NCBI GenBank assembly: GCA_944367045.1 | Contig: CALVWI010000007.1 | Location: 31,444 to 95,443 of the forward strand | Direction of reading: 5' to 3' | Origin: an uncultured Clostridia bacterium | GTDB taxonomy: Bacteria; Bacillota; Clostridia; Christensenellales; Borkfalkiaceae | Length of the DNA: 64,000 nucleotides | Shown: positions 50,030-58,400 of the stretch, in pieces | How positions within the stretch are numbered: position 1 is the stretch's first letter | Layout: every line of letters begins with the position of its first letter | Notes under the pieces: generated by a model | What the model saw: the letters and a program-made list of their open reading frames with translations, nothing else | What the model was told of the DNA's origin: nothing | Database searches by the model: none | Program-made: the position numbers and the translations under genes

Positions 50030-50103
50030 AGAGGAACATTCGGACTTTCCCCAAAACGGGGAGGCGGTAGCTCTCCGGAAACGGGAGGCGGCAGCCCGGA
50101 AAT

Positions 50104-50270
50104 GAATATGCAGGAATCGCCTAGCATCGTCGGAGCAAACCTCGCTTCCAAGGCAGCTTGCGAAAGCAACCTGCCCCCTTTGCGCGGTTGCCCCTCCTCT
50201 TCCCACAAAATCTTGCTTCGCAATCTTTTGCGGGAGCCCTGTTAAAAGTCAGCTTCCCAAGCTGATCCCG
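50104..50270 (+). repeat. Interrupted partial copy of tRNA-Gly
   Basis: The 22 bases before and including the tRNA 5' end through the D arm (50352-50373) occur identically at 50104-50125. The 23 bases of the anticodon arm (50382-50404) occur identically at 50248-50270. In the intact tRNA these blocks are 8 bp apart; here 122 bp separate them, and the T arm and 3' half are missing. Near 50324-50340 an inverted T-arm-like CGGGAGTCGAACC is present. Confidence 0.7.
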
Positions 50271-50357
50271 TGCGGGGGCGTGCGTCAGCCACCGAGCGCC
50301 GAACGGCGCGACGGTACTCCCGCTTCTCGGGAGTCGAACCAAAATAAAACCGAATAT

Positions 50358-50432
50358 GCAGGAATCGCCTAGCGGTATGGCGTCAGCTTCCCAAGCTGAT
50401 CCCGGCGGGTTCGACTCCCGTTTCCTGCTCCA
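50358..50432 (+). tRNA. tRNA-Gly (anticodon CCC)
   Basis: A complete 75-nt tRNA with encoded CCA. The acceptor GCAGGAA pairs with TTCCTGC, the anticodon stem TCAGC/GCTGA encloses TTCCCAA (anticodon CCC, codon GGG), and the T arm contains GGTTCGACTCC. It is followed by a strong terminator. Part of it is duplicated upstream in interrupted form. Confidence 0.96.
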
Positions 50433-50437
50433 TAAAA

Positions 50438-50465
50438 AAACGGACCAACAGGTCCGTTTTTTTTT
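50438..50465 (+). terminator. Terminator of tRNA-Gly transcript
   Basis: AAACGGACC pairs with GGTCCGTTT (50438-50446 with 50451-50459, loop AACA) and continues into a run of T to 50465. Confidence 0.92.
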
Positions 50466-50508
50466 GCGTGCAAAGCGCGTTCGCGGCGGCAGGAGAGGCA
50501 ATTATCGG

Positions 50509-50537
50509 TTGACTTTTCCAAGGAAAGCAAATATACT
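50509..50537 (+). promoter_or_regulatory. Promoter of cysteine desulfidase-like gene
   Basis: TTGACT (50509-50514), 17-bp spacer, TATACT (50532-50537). Confidence 0.8.
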
Positions 50538-50569
50538 TTATTTCGTCAACATTTTTACGGAGGAATACT

Positions 50570-51829
50570 ATGGAGGAGACCCTCAGGCGCGCGTGCATCG
50601 AACGCCTCAAGGAGGAACTCGTGCCCGCGATGGGCTGCACCGAACCCATCGCCGTCGCCTATGCCGCCGCCCTCGCCAAAAAGACGCTGGGCGCCCTTCC
50701 CGAACGCGCCGAGATCGAAGTGAGCGGCAACATCTTAAAGAACGTCAAGAGCGTCATCGTCCCCCACACGGGCGGGCTGCGCGGGGTGGAGAGCGCCGCC
50801 GCGGCGGGCTTCGTCGTCGGAGATGCGGACCTCGAGCTCGAAGTGCTCTCCTGCGTCGAGGAACAACAGTACCCCCTCATCGCGGAATACCTTGAAAAGA
50901 CGCCCCTCACCGTCAAAGAGGCGCAGGGCGGCTGCGTGTTCGACATCGGCATCCGCGCCTATTCCGGCGGGCACACCGCGTACGTGCGCATCACGGGGCA
51001 CCACACCAACGTCGTGCGCGTCGAGAAGGACGGCGAAGTCCTCGTAAACCGCACCGAGAGCGGCGAGGCGGGCGAGGAAAAGGACACGCTCACCGTGCGC
51101 GGCATCGTGGAATTTGCGGACGAGGACGACCTCTCCGAAGTCAAGGACGCCCTCGAGCGGCAGATAGAGTACAACACGGCCATCTGCGACGAAGGTCTCA
51201 AAAACGACTGGGGCGCGCGCGTGGGCAAGACGCTCCTAAACGCCTTCGGGGACGACATCCACAACCGCGCCAAGGCGTGGGCGGCGGCGGGCTCGGATGC
51301 GCGCATGAACGGCTGTCCCCTCCCCGTCGTGGTCGTCTCGGGCAGCGGCAATCAGGGCATCACGGCCTCCGTGCCCGTCATTGCCTATGCGAAACACCTA
51401 GGCTCCTCCCATGAGAAGCTCCTTCGGGCGCTCGCCCTCTCCGATCTCGTGACCATCCACTTGAAGTCGGGCATCGGGCGGCTCTCGGCGTACTGCGGCG
51501 CGGTGAGCGCGGGCGCGGGCGCGGCGGCGGGCATCTGTTACCTTCTGGGCGGCGGCGTGGATGAAATTTCGCACACCATCGTCAATACCATCGCCATCGA
51601 CTCGGGCATGGTGTGCGACGGCGCGAAGTCGAGCTGTGCCGCAAAGATCGCCTGTGCCGTGGAATCGGGGCTCATCGGCCTCGAGCTGTACCGCGCGGGC
51701 GGACAGTTCTACGGCGGCGACGGCATCGTCGAGAAGGGCGTGGAGAACACCATCCGCAACGTGGGCGAGCTCGCGCGCGAGGGCATGCGCGAGACGGACG
51801 AGGAGATCATCCGCCTCATGCTCAAATAA
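50570..51829 (+). CDS. CyuA-like L-cysteine desulfidase / UPF0597 protein
   Basis: Members of this family use a [4Fe-4S] cluster to split L-cysteine into pyruvate, ammonia and sulfide, and are related to iron-sulfur L-serine dehydratases. The 419-residue product has the conserved GCTEPIAVAYA near the N terminus, SGSGNQGITASVPV in the middle, and Cys residues in YCGAV, ICYLLGG and MVCDGAKSSCAAKIA that can hold the cluster. The ATG follows ACGGAGGA. It is monocistronic, with its own promoter and a strong hairpin. Activity on cysteine versus serine cannot be decided from sequence. Confidence 0.88.
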   Translation: MEETLRRACIERLKEELVPAMGCTEPIAVAYAAALAKKTLGALPERAEIEVSGNILKNVKSVIVPHTGGLRGVESAAAAGFVVGDADLELEVLSCVEEQQYPLIAEYLEKTPLTVKEAQGGCVFDIGIRAYSGGHTAYVRITGHHTNVVRVEKDGEVLVNRTESGEAGEEKDTLTVRGIVEFADEDDLSEVKDALERQIEYNTAICDEGLKNDWGARVGKTLLNAFGDDIHNRAKAWAAAGSDARMNGCPLPVVVVSGSGNQGITASVPVIAYAKHLGSSHEKLLRALALSDLVTIHLKSGIGRLSAYCGAVSAGAGAAAGICYLLGGGVDEISHTIVNTIAIDSGMVCDGAKSSCAAKIACAVESGLIGLELYRAGGQFYGGDGIVEKGVENTIRNVGELAREGMRETDEEIIRLMLK

Positions 51830-51847
51830 GGAATTTGAATCTAGAAA

Positions 51848-51889
51848 GCGGCGCGGCGGGAGCAAAAGCTCCCGCCGCGCCGCATTATT
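51848..51889. terminator. 16-bp GC hairpin between convergent genes
   Basis: Perfect stem 51848-51863 with 51868-51883 around AAAA, followed by ATTATTTTG. It separates the desulfidase gene from the convergent HtrA-like gene. Confidence 0.78.
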
Positions 51890-51913
51890 TTGCTTTGACT
51901 TCTCTGCCGCGTT

Positions 51914-53476
51914 TTACGCAAACAGGGTGAACATGGAATCGTCGTTGTAGGTGATGCGCGCCTCGTACTCGATGCCGCCGCGCTCATAGGTGATGACGAC
52001 GGTATCGCCCTTTCTCACGTCGAACATGAAGGTCGTGACGGTGTGGAGATAGACGGTCGGCTCCGCCTCGCCGCCTTCAAAGGCGATGCTCTTGATGATA
52101 TCCCCCACCTCGAAGATGCCGTCTGCGGGCGCACCCGCGGTGACGGACTTCACGGAGAGCGTCTCGACGATGTGCGAGATGCCCGTCTCCTCATCGTAGG
52201 TACTCGTGCGGGAATCCACCTGCACCTCGACGCCCAGCGTGGCGCGGAAGGCGCCCTTTTCGCCGCCCGCAGCGACGTTGTCGATGATGTTCTGCGCAAC
52301 GCCGACTGCGATGTTGGAGAGGATGGCATAGCCGAAGTCGTTGATCGCGGGATAGCCGCCCTCGATACGGGCGTTGACGATGCCGATGAGCTCGCCGTCG
52401 GCATTGAAGAGGCCGCCGCCCGAATTGCCGTGGTTGATGGCCGCATCGACGCGGATCTCGAACAGGCTGAGCTTGTGCGTTCCGTCCGCGGAATCGATGT
52501 CGGTGATCTGCTCATAGGGCACCGAGACGACGCCGCGCGTCACAGAATGTCCCTCGCTGTTGGGGTTGCCGATGGCATACACCGTCTCACCCACTTTGAT
52601 CTCGTTGGAATCGCCGAGCTTGGCGGCGAGAGCCGCGCTCTCTTTGAGCTGTTCGCTGTCCTCGATGCGCAGGACGGCGATATCGAACTCCATCGCGCCG
52701 CCCACATAATTCGCCACGATGTACTGATAGAGATAGTGCTGCCCGTAGAGGTAGACGCGGATCTCGTCGGCAATGCCCGCGTAGTCCTGCTCGTAGACGA
52801 CGTGGTAGTTGGTGATGATGTAGGCGTCGCCCTCCTCCTTATCGAGGCTGTAGATGACGCCCGCGCCCGAGAAGGTGGCCGCGATCTCGGGCTCTTCCGC
52901 GGTGAGATCTGCGTCGTCCTCATAATACACCGCGCTCACGGAGACGACGGACTGGATCGCCGTGCCCACCGTATAGGCAGGCTCTTCGGAGCCGCCGTAG
53001 CCGAGCTCCTTTAAAAAGTCGACGAACGTGCCCGTGTAGCCGTCCTTCTTGGCGTCCTGATAGAGGCGGTACAGCTCGGTGCTGTCGTCCTCGGTGGTGT
53101 CACCGGCGGGATCGTCGGGTTCGTCGGGGTCGACGGGCGTATCCGGCTCGTCGGGGTCGACGGGCGTATCCGGCTCGTCAGGGTCGACGGGCGTATCCGG
53201 CTCGTCAGGATCGACGGGCGTATCGGGTTCGTCGGGATCGACGGGCGTGTCGGGCTCGTCGGGATCGACGGGCGTGTCGGGCTCATCGGGCTCGTCGGGG
53301 TCGACGGGCGTATCGGGTTCGTCAGGGTCGACGTCGGGATCGGGCATGACGATCTGACCATCGCCGCCGCCGGGCGTTTCGCTGTCGGTGGGTGCAAAGA
53401 ACGTGCATCCCACGAGCGAAAACGTGAACATTCCCGCCAACAGGACGGAAAGAACGGCCATCGTAAATTTCTTCAT
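51914..53476 (-). CDS. HtrA-like serine protease lipoprotein with Pro/Asp repeat stalk
   Basis: A 520-residue surface protease and paralogue of the protein at 21945-23420. MKKFTMAVLSVLLAGMFTF ends in LVGC, a lipobox. Next comes a low-complexity stalk of about 85 residues with repeats of the octet D-E-P-D-T-P-V-D, probably spanning the cell wall. The protease domain has His in IITNYHVVYEQD, Asp in EFDIAVLRIED and Ser in NHGNSGGGLFN, then a PDZ-like domain (VTAGAPADGIFEVGDIIKSI). ATG 53476 follows AGGAGG. The stalk is encoded by 24-bp DNA repeats (about 53110-53335) and may vary in length. Confidence 0.92.
   Translation of the reverse strand: MKKFTMAVLSVLLAGMFTFSLVGCTFFAPTDSETPGGGDGQIVMPDPDVDPDEPDTPVDPDEPDEPDTPVDPDEPDTPVDPDEPDTPVDPDEPDTPVDPDEPDTPVDPDEPDTPVDPDEPDDPAGDTTEDDSTELYRLYQDAKKDGYTGTFVDFLKELGYGGSEEPAYTVGTAIQSVVSVSAVYYEDDADLTAEEPEIAATFSGAGVIYSLDKEEGDAYIITNYHVVYEQDYAGIADEIRVYLYGQHYLYQYIVANYVGGAMEFDIAVLRIEDSEQLKESAALAAKLGDSNEIKVGETVYAIGNPNSEGHSVTRGVVSVPYEQITDIDSADGTHKLSLFEIRVDAAINHGNSGGGLFNADGELIGIVNARIEGGYPAINDFGYAILSNIAVGVAQNIIDNVAAGGEKGAFRATLGVEVQVDSRTSTYDEETGISHIVETLSVKSVTAGAPADGIFEVGDIIKSIAFEGGEAEPTVYLHTVTTFMFDVRKGDTVVITYERGGIEYEARITYNDDSMFTLFA
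53110..53335 (-). repeat. 24-bp coding tandem repeats (Asp-Glu-Pro-Asp-Thr-Pro-Val stalk)
   Basis: Repeated GTCGACGGGCGTATC-type units with small third-position changes encode the eight-residue repeat of the protease stalk, with one irregular unit (an extra EPD) near 53287. Identical units make slippage or recombination likely. Confidence 0.85.
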
Positions 53477-53630
53477 AGCATCCTCCTGCCGCAAGCGCGG
53501 CATCGCTTGTTGAACTGTGTGCGCACTCTCCTATGGTGTATTCTACCGGACATTCCTGAAAGACAGTTTACAGTCGGATGAAAACTGCATGGAAATGAGA
53601 ACCGGACTCCCCACGGGGCTGCGCTCATTC

Positions 53631-53659
53631 ATTATACCATATACTCGCCCCGAATACAA
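53631..53659 (-). promoter_or_regulatory. Promoter of second HtrA-like gene
   Basis: TTGTAT (53659-53654), 17-bp spacer, TATAAT (53636-53631) on the minus strand, giving a leader of about 150 nt. The rest of 53477-53630 shows only one weak hairpin near 53490. Confidence 0.7.
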
Positions 53660-53689
53660 CAAAAAAGAAGGACGAACGTGCGCCCTTCT
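53660..53689 (-). terminator. Terminator of rubrerythrin-peptide transcript
   Basis: On the minus strand a 9-bp stem AGAAGGGCG/CGTCCTTCT (53689-53681 with 53674-53666, one G-U) is followed by six U. The stretch 53700-53873 upstream of it contains no gene I can support. Confidence 0.75.
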
Positions 53690-53873
53690 CTTTTTTCTTA
53701 CTTTTGTGAACGGATGACACCGCTTTGTTCGCACTTAAAGGTCGTCCGCATCCTGACGGGGGAGCCCGCCGTCGCGGGGAACGCCCGTGTAAGAACCGAG
53801 CGCATCCCCTTCGGAGCGCATGTCCGCCCCCTCTTCAAGCCGCTTGCCCTTTTTGCGAACGGAATACAATGCC

Positions 53874-53975
53874 TCAGTCACAGTTCTTTTCCGTCTTCTG
53901 CGTCTTCTGAGCCTTCGCGCCCGTCTTCTGAGCGTTCTTCGTGCAGCCCTTCGTGCAATTCTTCTTTTCCGTCAT
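53874..53975 (-). CDS. Tiny Cys/Lys-rich peptide, 33 aa
   Basis: A very short frame starting at ATG 53975 behind a textbook ribosome site (ACGGAGGTCAAT). The product starts MTEKKNCTKGCTKNAQ and ends KNCD; it has three Cys (a C-x3-C pair and one near the end), many Lys and no hydrophobic segment. It begins 45 bp downstream of the rubrerythrin stop and shares its terminator, so it is likely co-transcribed. Metal binding or a redox role is possible given the neighbour, but this is inference. A frame this short could still be spurious. Confidence 0.55.
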   Translation of the reverse strand: MTEKKNCTKGCTKNAQKTGAKAQKTQKTEKNCD

Positions 53976-54019
53976 ATTGACCTCCGTTGTAAATGGCATT
54001 TTTGAGGCGTCTTGCGCCT

Positions 54020-54610
54020 TCAGATGCCCTCGTACGGAAGATGCAGTTGGACTTCCCCCTGCTTTGCGCCGCAGAGCGGGCAGACCTTCCACGGCTCCTT
54101 GGAAGTGTGCATATAGCCGCACTCGCCGCAGATCCAGATGACGGGGTGCTCACAGGAATACAGCGTGCCGTTCTTCACCGCATCGTACAGATAGCGGAAG
54201 ATGATCTCATGATTTTCCTCCACCTTTGCGACCTGCTCGTACTTCAAAGCGATGTCCTCGAACCCCTCCTCCCGCGCCGTGCGCGCAAAGGCGGGATAGA
54301 TGTTCTCGTGCTCGCTCTTTTCATCCTCGGCGGCAAACAAGAGGCTCTCGGCGATCGTGCCCGTGTGGAAGGGGTACCCCGCCTCGACGGGGATGTTTTC
54401 CCTGCTCCCCGCATGTGCCACAAGCGCCTCGAAGAACACCCGCGCGTGGTTGGTCTCGTTCTTTGCGATGGTGCGGAGGGTATCCGCCAGCGATTGAAGT
54501 CCCGCTTTCGTTGCCTCCCGCGCGACGAGCTGATAGCGCATGCCCGCCTGACATTCCCCCGCAAAGGAACGCGCCAAGTTAAAATAAGTTTGGCTCTTAG
54601 AAAAGTCCAT
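54020..54610 (-). CDS. rbr: Rubrerythrin family protein
   Basis: Rubrerythrin reduces hydrogen peroxide in anaerobes with a non-heme diiron site and a rubredoxin centre. The 196-residue protein has a ferritin-like four-helix domain with metal-binding E-x2-H patterns (AKNETNHARVFFEAL, KVEENHEIIF and EDEKSEHENIYP) and a C-terminal rubredoxin domain with ICGECGYMH and CPLCGAKQG. The N terminus MDFSKSQTYFNLARSFAGECQ is typical of the family. The ATG follows GGAGGAATT. A tiny Cys-rich peptide follows on the same strand. No PerR-box-like palindrome was found upstream. Confidence 0.95.
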   Translation of the reverse strand: MDFSKSQTYFNLARSFAGECQAGMRYQLVAREATKAGLQSLADTLRTIAKNETNHARVFFEALVAHAGSRENIPVEAGYPFHTGTIAESLLFAAEDEKSEHENIYPAFARTAREEGFEDIALKYEQVAKVEENHEIIFRYLYDAVKNGTLYSCEHPVIWICGECGYMHTSKEPWKVCPLCGAKQGEVQLHLPYEGI

Positions 54611-54670
54611 CTGAATTCCTCCGTTACAACGCTTATTTTCGGCGCTTCGGAGCGTTTTTATGCGGAATTT

Positions 54671-54714
54671 ACAAAAATAGCCCGCCCGCCGCGCTTTGAG
54701 CGCGGCGGGCGGGC
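54671..54714 (-). terminator. 16-bp GC hairpin ending the membrane protein gene
   Basis: Perfect stem 54680-54695 with 54699-54714 (loop TTG). On the minus strand it is followed by TATTTTTG. Confidence 0.85.
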
Positions 54715-54728
54715 CGTTCTTCCTTCTA

Positions 54729-55331
54729 TTAAAGGCTGTACTTTGCGGTGAGCTTCAAGACCGCCGAGAGGCAGTCGTTGAGGGCGCGCGCATCGCCTGC
54801 GGAGAGCGCCCTGCCGCGGTAGTCGTCAAGCGAGCGGGCGACGGCATCGAGCTCCAGCCGGTCGGCGGGGTCGAGCTCCGCCGTGCGCAGCTTTTCGATG
54901 AGGGAATCGACGTGCTTGAGCTGCAGCTCCCCCTCTTCCAACGTGAGGGCGGGGGGAAGCTCCGTCTCCATCGGCTTGCCCATATCGAGGTCGGCGTGGA
55001 AGGCCTGATAGATGTCCTCATTGCGGTTCTTTGCCTTCTTTCTCTTGGGGAAGGGAATGTAGAAGAACACCTTGACGAGCGCCGCGACGGCGAGGTAAAT
55101 GGCCGCCCATGCGACAAAGTCGGTGAAACTCTCTGCGATGCTCGCGACGAGGAACATACCCACGCCGCCCAGGAAGAGCGCGACGGGCGGATAGGCGCGG
55201 TCGGCATGCACGGCGGCGAGGATGAAGCCCGTCAGGATGAGCAGCACGGGCGCGCAAAAATACAAAAACCAGCCGGGCAGCTGGGCGACGCTCCCTAAGA
55301 CGTCTCTGATTGATTGAATGATCGATTGCAT
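54729..55331 (-). CDS. Membrane protein with cytoplasmic helical tail, unknown
   Basis: I do not recognise this 200-residue protein. The first 115 residues hold three or four hydrophobic segments (WFLYFCAPVLLILTGFILAA, VALFLGGVGMFLVASI, FVAWAAIYLAVAALVKVFF). A basic junction (PFPKRKKAKNR) follows, then an acidic helical cytoplasmic tail of 85 residues. ATG 55331 has AAGGAGA upstream and a good promoter. The gene is monocistronic between addA and rubrerythrin, with no functional clue from context. Confidence 0.72.
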   Translation of the reverse strand: MQSIIQSIRDVLGSVAQLPGWFLYFCAPVLLILTGFILAAVHADRAYPPVALFLGGVGMFLVASIAESFTDFVAWAAIYLAVAALVKVFFYIPFPKRKKAKNRNEDIYQAFHADLDMGKPMETELPPALTLEEGELQLKHVDSLIEKLRTAELDPADRLELDAVARSLDDYRGRALSAGDARALNDCLSAVLKLTAKYSL

Positions 55332-55383
55332 ATTGTCTCCTTTTTGCGATGATAGCCGAGTTTGCGGCTCGAATGACGTCCTT

Positions 55384-55412
55384 ATTGTACCCGTTTTGGC
55401 GGAATTTGTCAA
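55384..55412 (-). promoter_or_regulatory. Promoter of unknown membrane protein gene, overlapping addA end
   Basis: TTGACA (55412-55407), 17-bp spacer, TACAAT (55389-55384) on the minus strand. The -35 box contains the addA stop codon. Confidence 0.85.
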
Positions 55413-58400
55413 ACGTCCGTCTCAAACCCGCGGGCGATGTTGAGGATGCGCGCGCGCACGGTGCTCTCCTTCACGTGCATAGCGCGGGCGACCGCCTTCT
55501 TGTAGAGCGCGATCTGGGGGGCGTAGTCGCGGCGGAGGCGTTCCTTTTCGTGCGAGGAATACTTGTAGTCGACGAGCAGCCAGCCGTCCTTCGTCTCGGC
55601 GAGAAGGTCGACGGCGCCCTGAAAGACGATCATATCGTCCGTCTCGGCAAGCCCCGCCTCGCGCGCGGTAAGGCGCAGAAGGAAGGTCTGCTCGCGCAGG
55701 ACGCGGGAACACGTCGCCGCCTCTTTGAGGGAGGGCAGGGCGAGGATGCCTTCGAGCTTCTTTTCATCGAGCAGGGCGAGCTGCTCTTCGGTGAGAAGGC
55801 CCTCTTTCTCCATGCGGGAAAGCTCCTTCTTGACGTCCTCGCCGAAGCGGACGTGCTGCAGAAAGGCGTGGTAGGCGGTGCCCTCCTCGGCGGAGTACCC
55901 CTTGCCCGTGTGTTCCTCGGCGGAGAGGACGGGCCACTCGGCGTTCACGCGCTGCACAAGTTCGGTCGCCGTGCTCTTGACAGGAAGAGAGGTGCTCGCC
56001 TCGAAGGGGTACGGCCGTGCGTAGACGGCGGAGAGCGCGTCCTCCTCTCTCGCCTCGAAGGCGGCGTCCCCATCAGGGTCCCTCTCGGCGGCCTCGGGCA
56101 CTTCCCGAAGATAGCGGCGGAAGATCGCCCCGCCGACGAAGTCGGAGAAGGTGTTCGCAAGCTCGGCGGGCTTTTCGGCGGGCCTCTCGGAATAGACGAG
56201 GAAGAGCTTGAACTTGGCGCGCGTCATAGCGACGTATAAAAGGTTGAGCTCCCCCTTCTTCTCCTCGTCCGCCTTTTCAAGCTCGATGAGATAGCGGTGC
56301 AGCGTGGGGCAGGCGGCGCTCCTTTCCGCGTCGAAGCTCTTGGGCGCGAAGGAGAAGGCGTCCGAATAGTACACCTCGTCGCGGTCCTTGCCGTGGAAGG
56401 AGCGGTCCATGTCGAGCAAAATGACGACGGGGTACTCAAGCCCCTTGGAAGAGTGCATGGTGAGCACCTTGACGGCGTTCTCGCCCCCGCTCTCGCGGAA
56501 GTCGATCTCGTTGTCCGCCGCCTTCAAGCGGTGCAGGAAGGCGTTGACGTTGCCCTCCGCCGCCTCGGCGAGGCGCAGCACGCGGCGAAGGCGCAGTTCG
56601 CCCTCCTCCTTGGCCAAAATTTCCGCTTCGAGCCCGTCCGAAAGGAGGAGCCCCACCATTTCGCGCGCGGAACGCACGCGGGCGAGCAGGCGGTAGTGCT
56701 CCGAGAGGGCGAAGAAGTCCTTGAGCTTTGCAGAGAGCGCGTCCGTCAGCTTTTCCGTGTATTCGCGGCAGGCGGCGCGGAAGGTGGGCGCGAAGGGGAA
56801 TCTAAGGCGCACGGCGGTGAGGTCGGTCTCCTTGAGCCCGCCGAGGAAGGAGAGCATCGCCCCCGCCATGGGGATATCCTGCTCGGCGTTGTCGAGGAAG
56901 GAGAGCCAGTCGAGGATGAGCCGTGCCTCCCAGAAGTCACAGACATTGACGTCCGCCGTCGCGGCGACGGGGATGCCCGCATCACTGAGTGCCCGCACGC
57001 AGCGCGTCGTGAGCCCCTGATTGGTGCGGCCGAGGATGGCGATGTCGCCGTAGGTGACGGGGCGTTCCCTGCCCGCGTCGGCGTCGAACCACATCGTGCC
57101 CGCCTGAGCCTGCACGAGGCGCACCACCGTGCCCGCGACGAGGTCGTCCTCCTCCTGCGGGCGCGGGTCGAGCACGGAATACACGCCGCGCTCCCGCGTC
57201 TCCTTCTCCGCCTTGGGGGCGAGCACGAACTGCACCTCGCCCGTGTGCTCCCCATAGCGCGCGCCGCCCTTCATCTTGGCGTCCTTCGCGTAGTCGAGCC
57301 CGCACGTCTCCGCGGTCATCGCGCGCGAAAAGACGCGGTTGACGGCGTCGAGCACGGCCGAGGCGGAGCGGAAGCTCTCGCTCAGCGTCAGAGAGACGGG
57401 AAATTCCCGCGTCTTTTGCAAAAAGTACTTAGAGCGGCTCCCGCGGAAGCCGTAGATGGCCTGCTTGGCGTCGCCGACGAGGAACACCTCCTCCCCGCCC
57501 ACGAGAGAGAGAAGTTCCTCCTGCACGAGGTTGACGTCCTGATACTCGTCGACGAACACATAGCGGTACTTCTCGCGCACGCTCTCTCGGATGTCCTCCC
57601 GCCGCAGAATGCGCAGGGCGGCGTGCTCAAGGTCGTGATAGTCGAGGATGCCCGCCTCGTTCTTGAGCGCCGCGAAGCGCTCGCGGTATGCAAGGGCGAG
57701 CTTTGCAAGGGAACGGGCGCGCGCGGAGGCGTCCTCGTGGCGGGCGCGCTCCGTCTCCTCGTCGGAGAGGGCCGCAAGCTCCTTTTTGAGGGCTTTCAGC
57801 TCCTCCGCGAGCGATTTGAGACGTTGAAGGCGGTCGAGCTCCTCCCCCTCGAGCTTGGTCGCCGCAGGGGCGCGCGGGAAGGTCTTTTCGCTCTCGTTTG
57901 CGATCTTGACGGCGTCGAACAGCCCCGCTGCCCCGTACAGGGCGGCAAGCTGCCCGATGATGGCGGAGGCAAGCGCCGTCGCCGCCTTGCTCCCCTCAAA
58001 GGCGGGAAGAAGCTCCTCCGCCCCCTTCAGGAGAAAGGCGATGCGCCCGCGGATGCGCTCCCAGAGCATGGGCACGAGCTCTTCGAAGGAGAGCATACCC
58101 GCCCGTTCGAGCGTTTCGGCGGGGTCGACGCTGTCCTCCGCCGTCGCGTTCATCTGAAGGACGATGCTCCTGAGCATCCGATCGCTCTTCTTGCGGAAGT
58201 AGAAGGCAAGAAGGGCGCGAAATTCCTCTCCGCCCGACTTGTAGGCCTCGTCGAAGGTCTCGTCGAGGGCGCGGGAAGAGTAGCTCTTCCACTCGGCGTC
58301 GTCCTCCCCCGCGATGCGGAAGGCGGGGTCGACGCCCTCCACATAGAAATAGGTGCGGATGAGCCGCGCACAAAAGACGTGCATGGTGCAGATGTCGGCA

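Noticed and set aside
50104-50432. Group I intron in tRNA-Gly
   Set aside because: The 122-bp insert is too short, lies between D and anticodon arms rather than in the anticodon loop, and the interrupted copy lacks the 3' half of the tRNA.
50121-50501. A 126-codon minus-strand frame across the tRNA-Gly locus
   Set aside because: It translates the complement of tRNA and repeat sequence (SRKRESNPP-type peptide), a common false gene call at tRNA loci.
53110-53335. Possible CRISPR or satellite repeat
   Set aside because: The 24-bp units are in frame and encode the stalk of a lipoprotein protease, so they are coding repeats.
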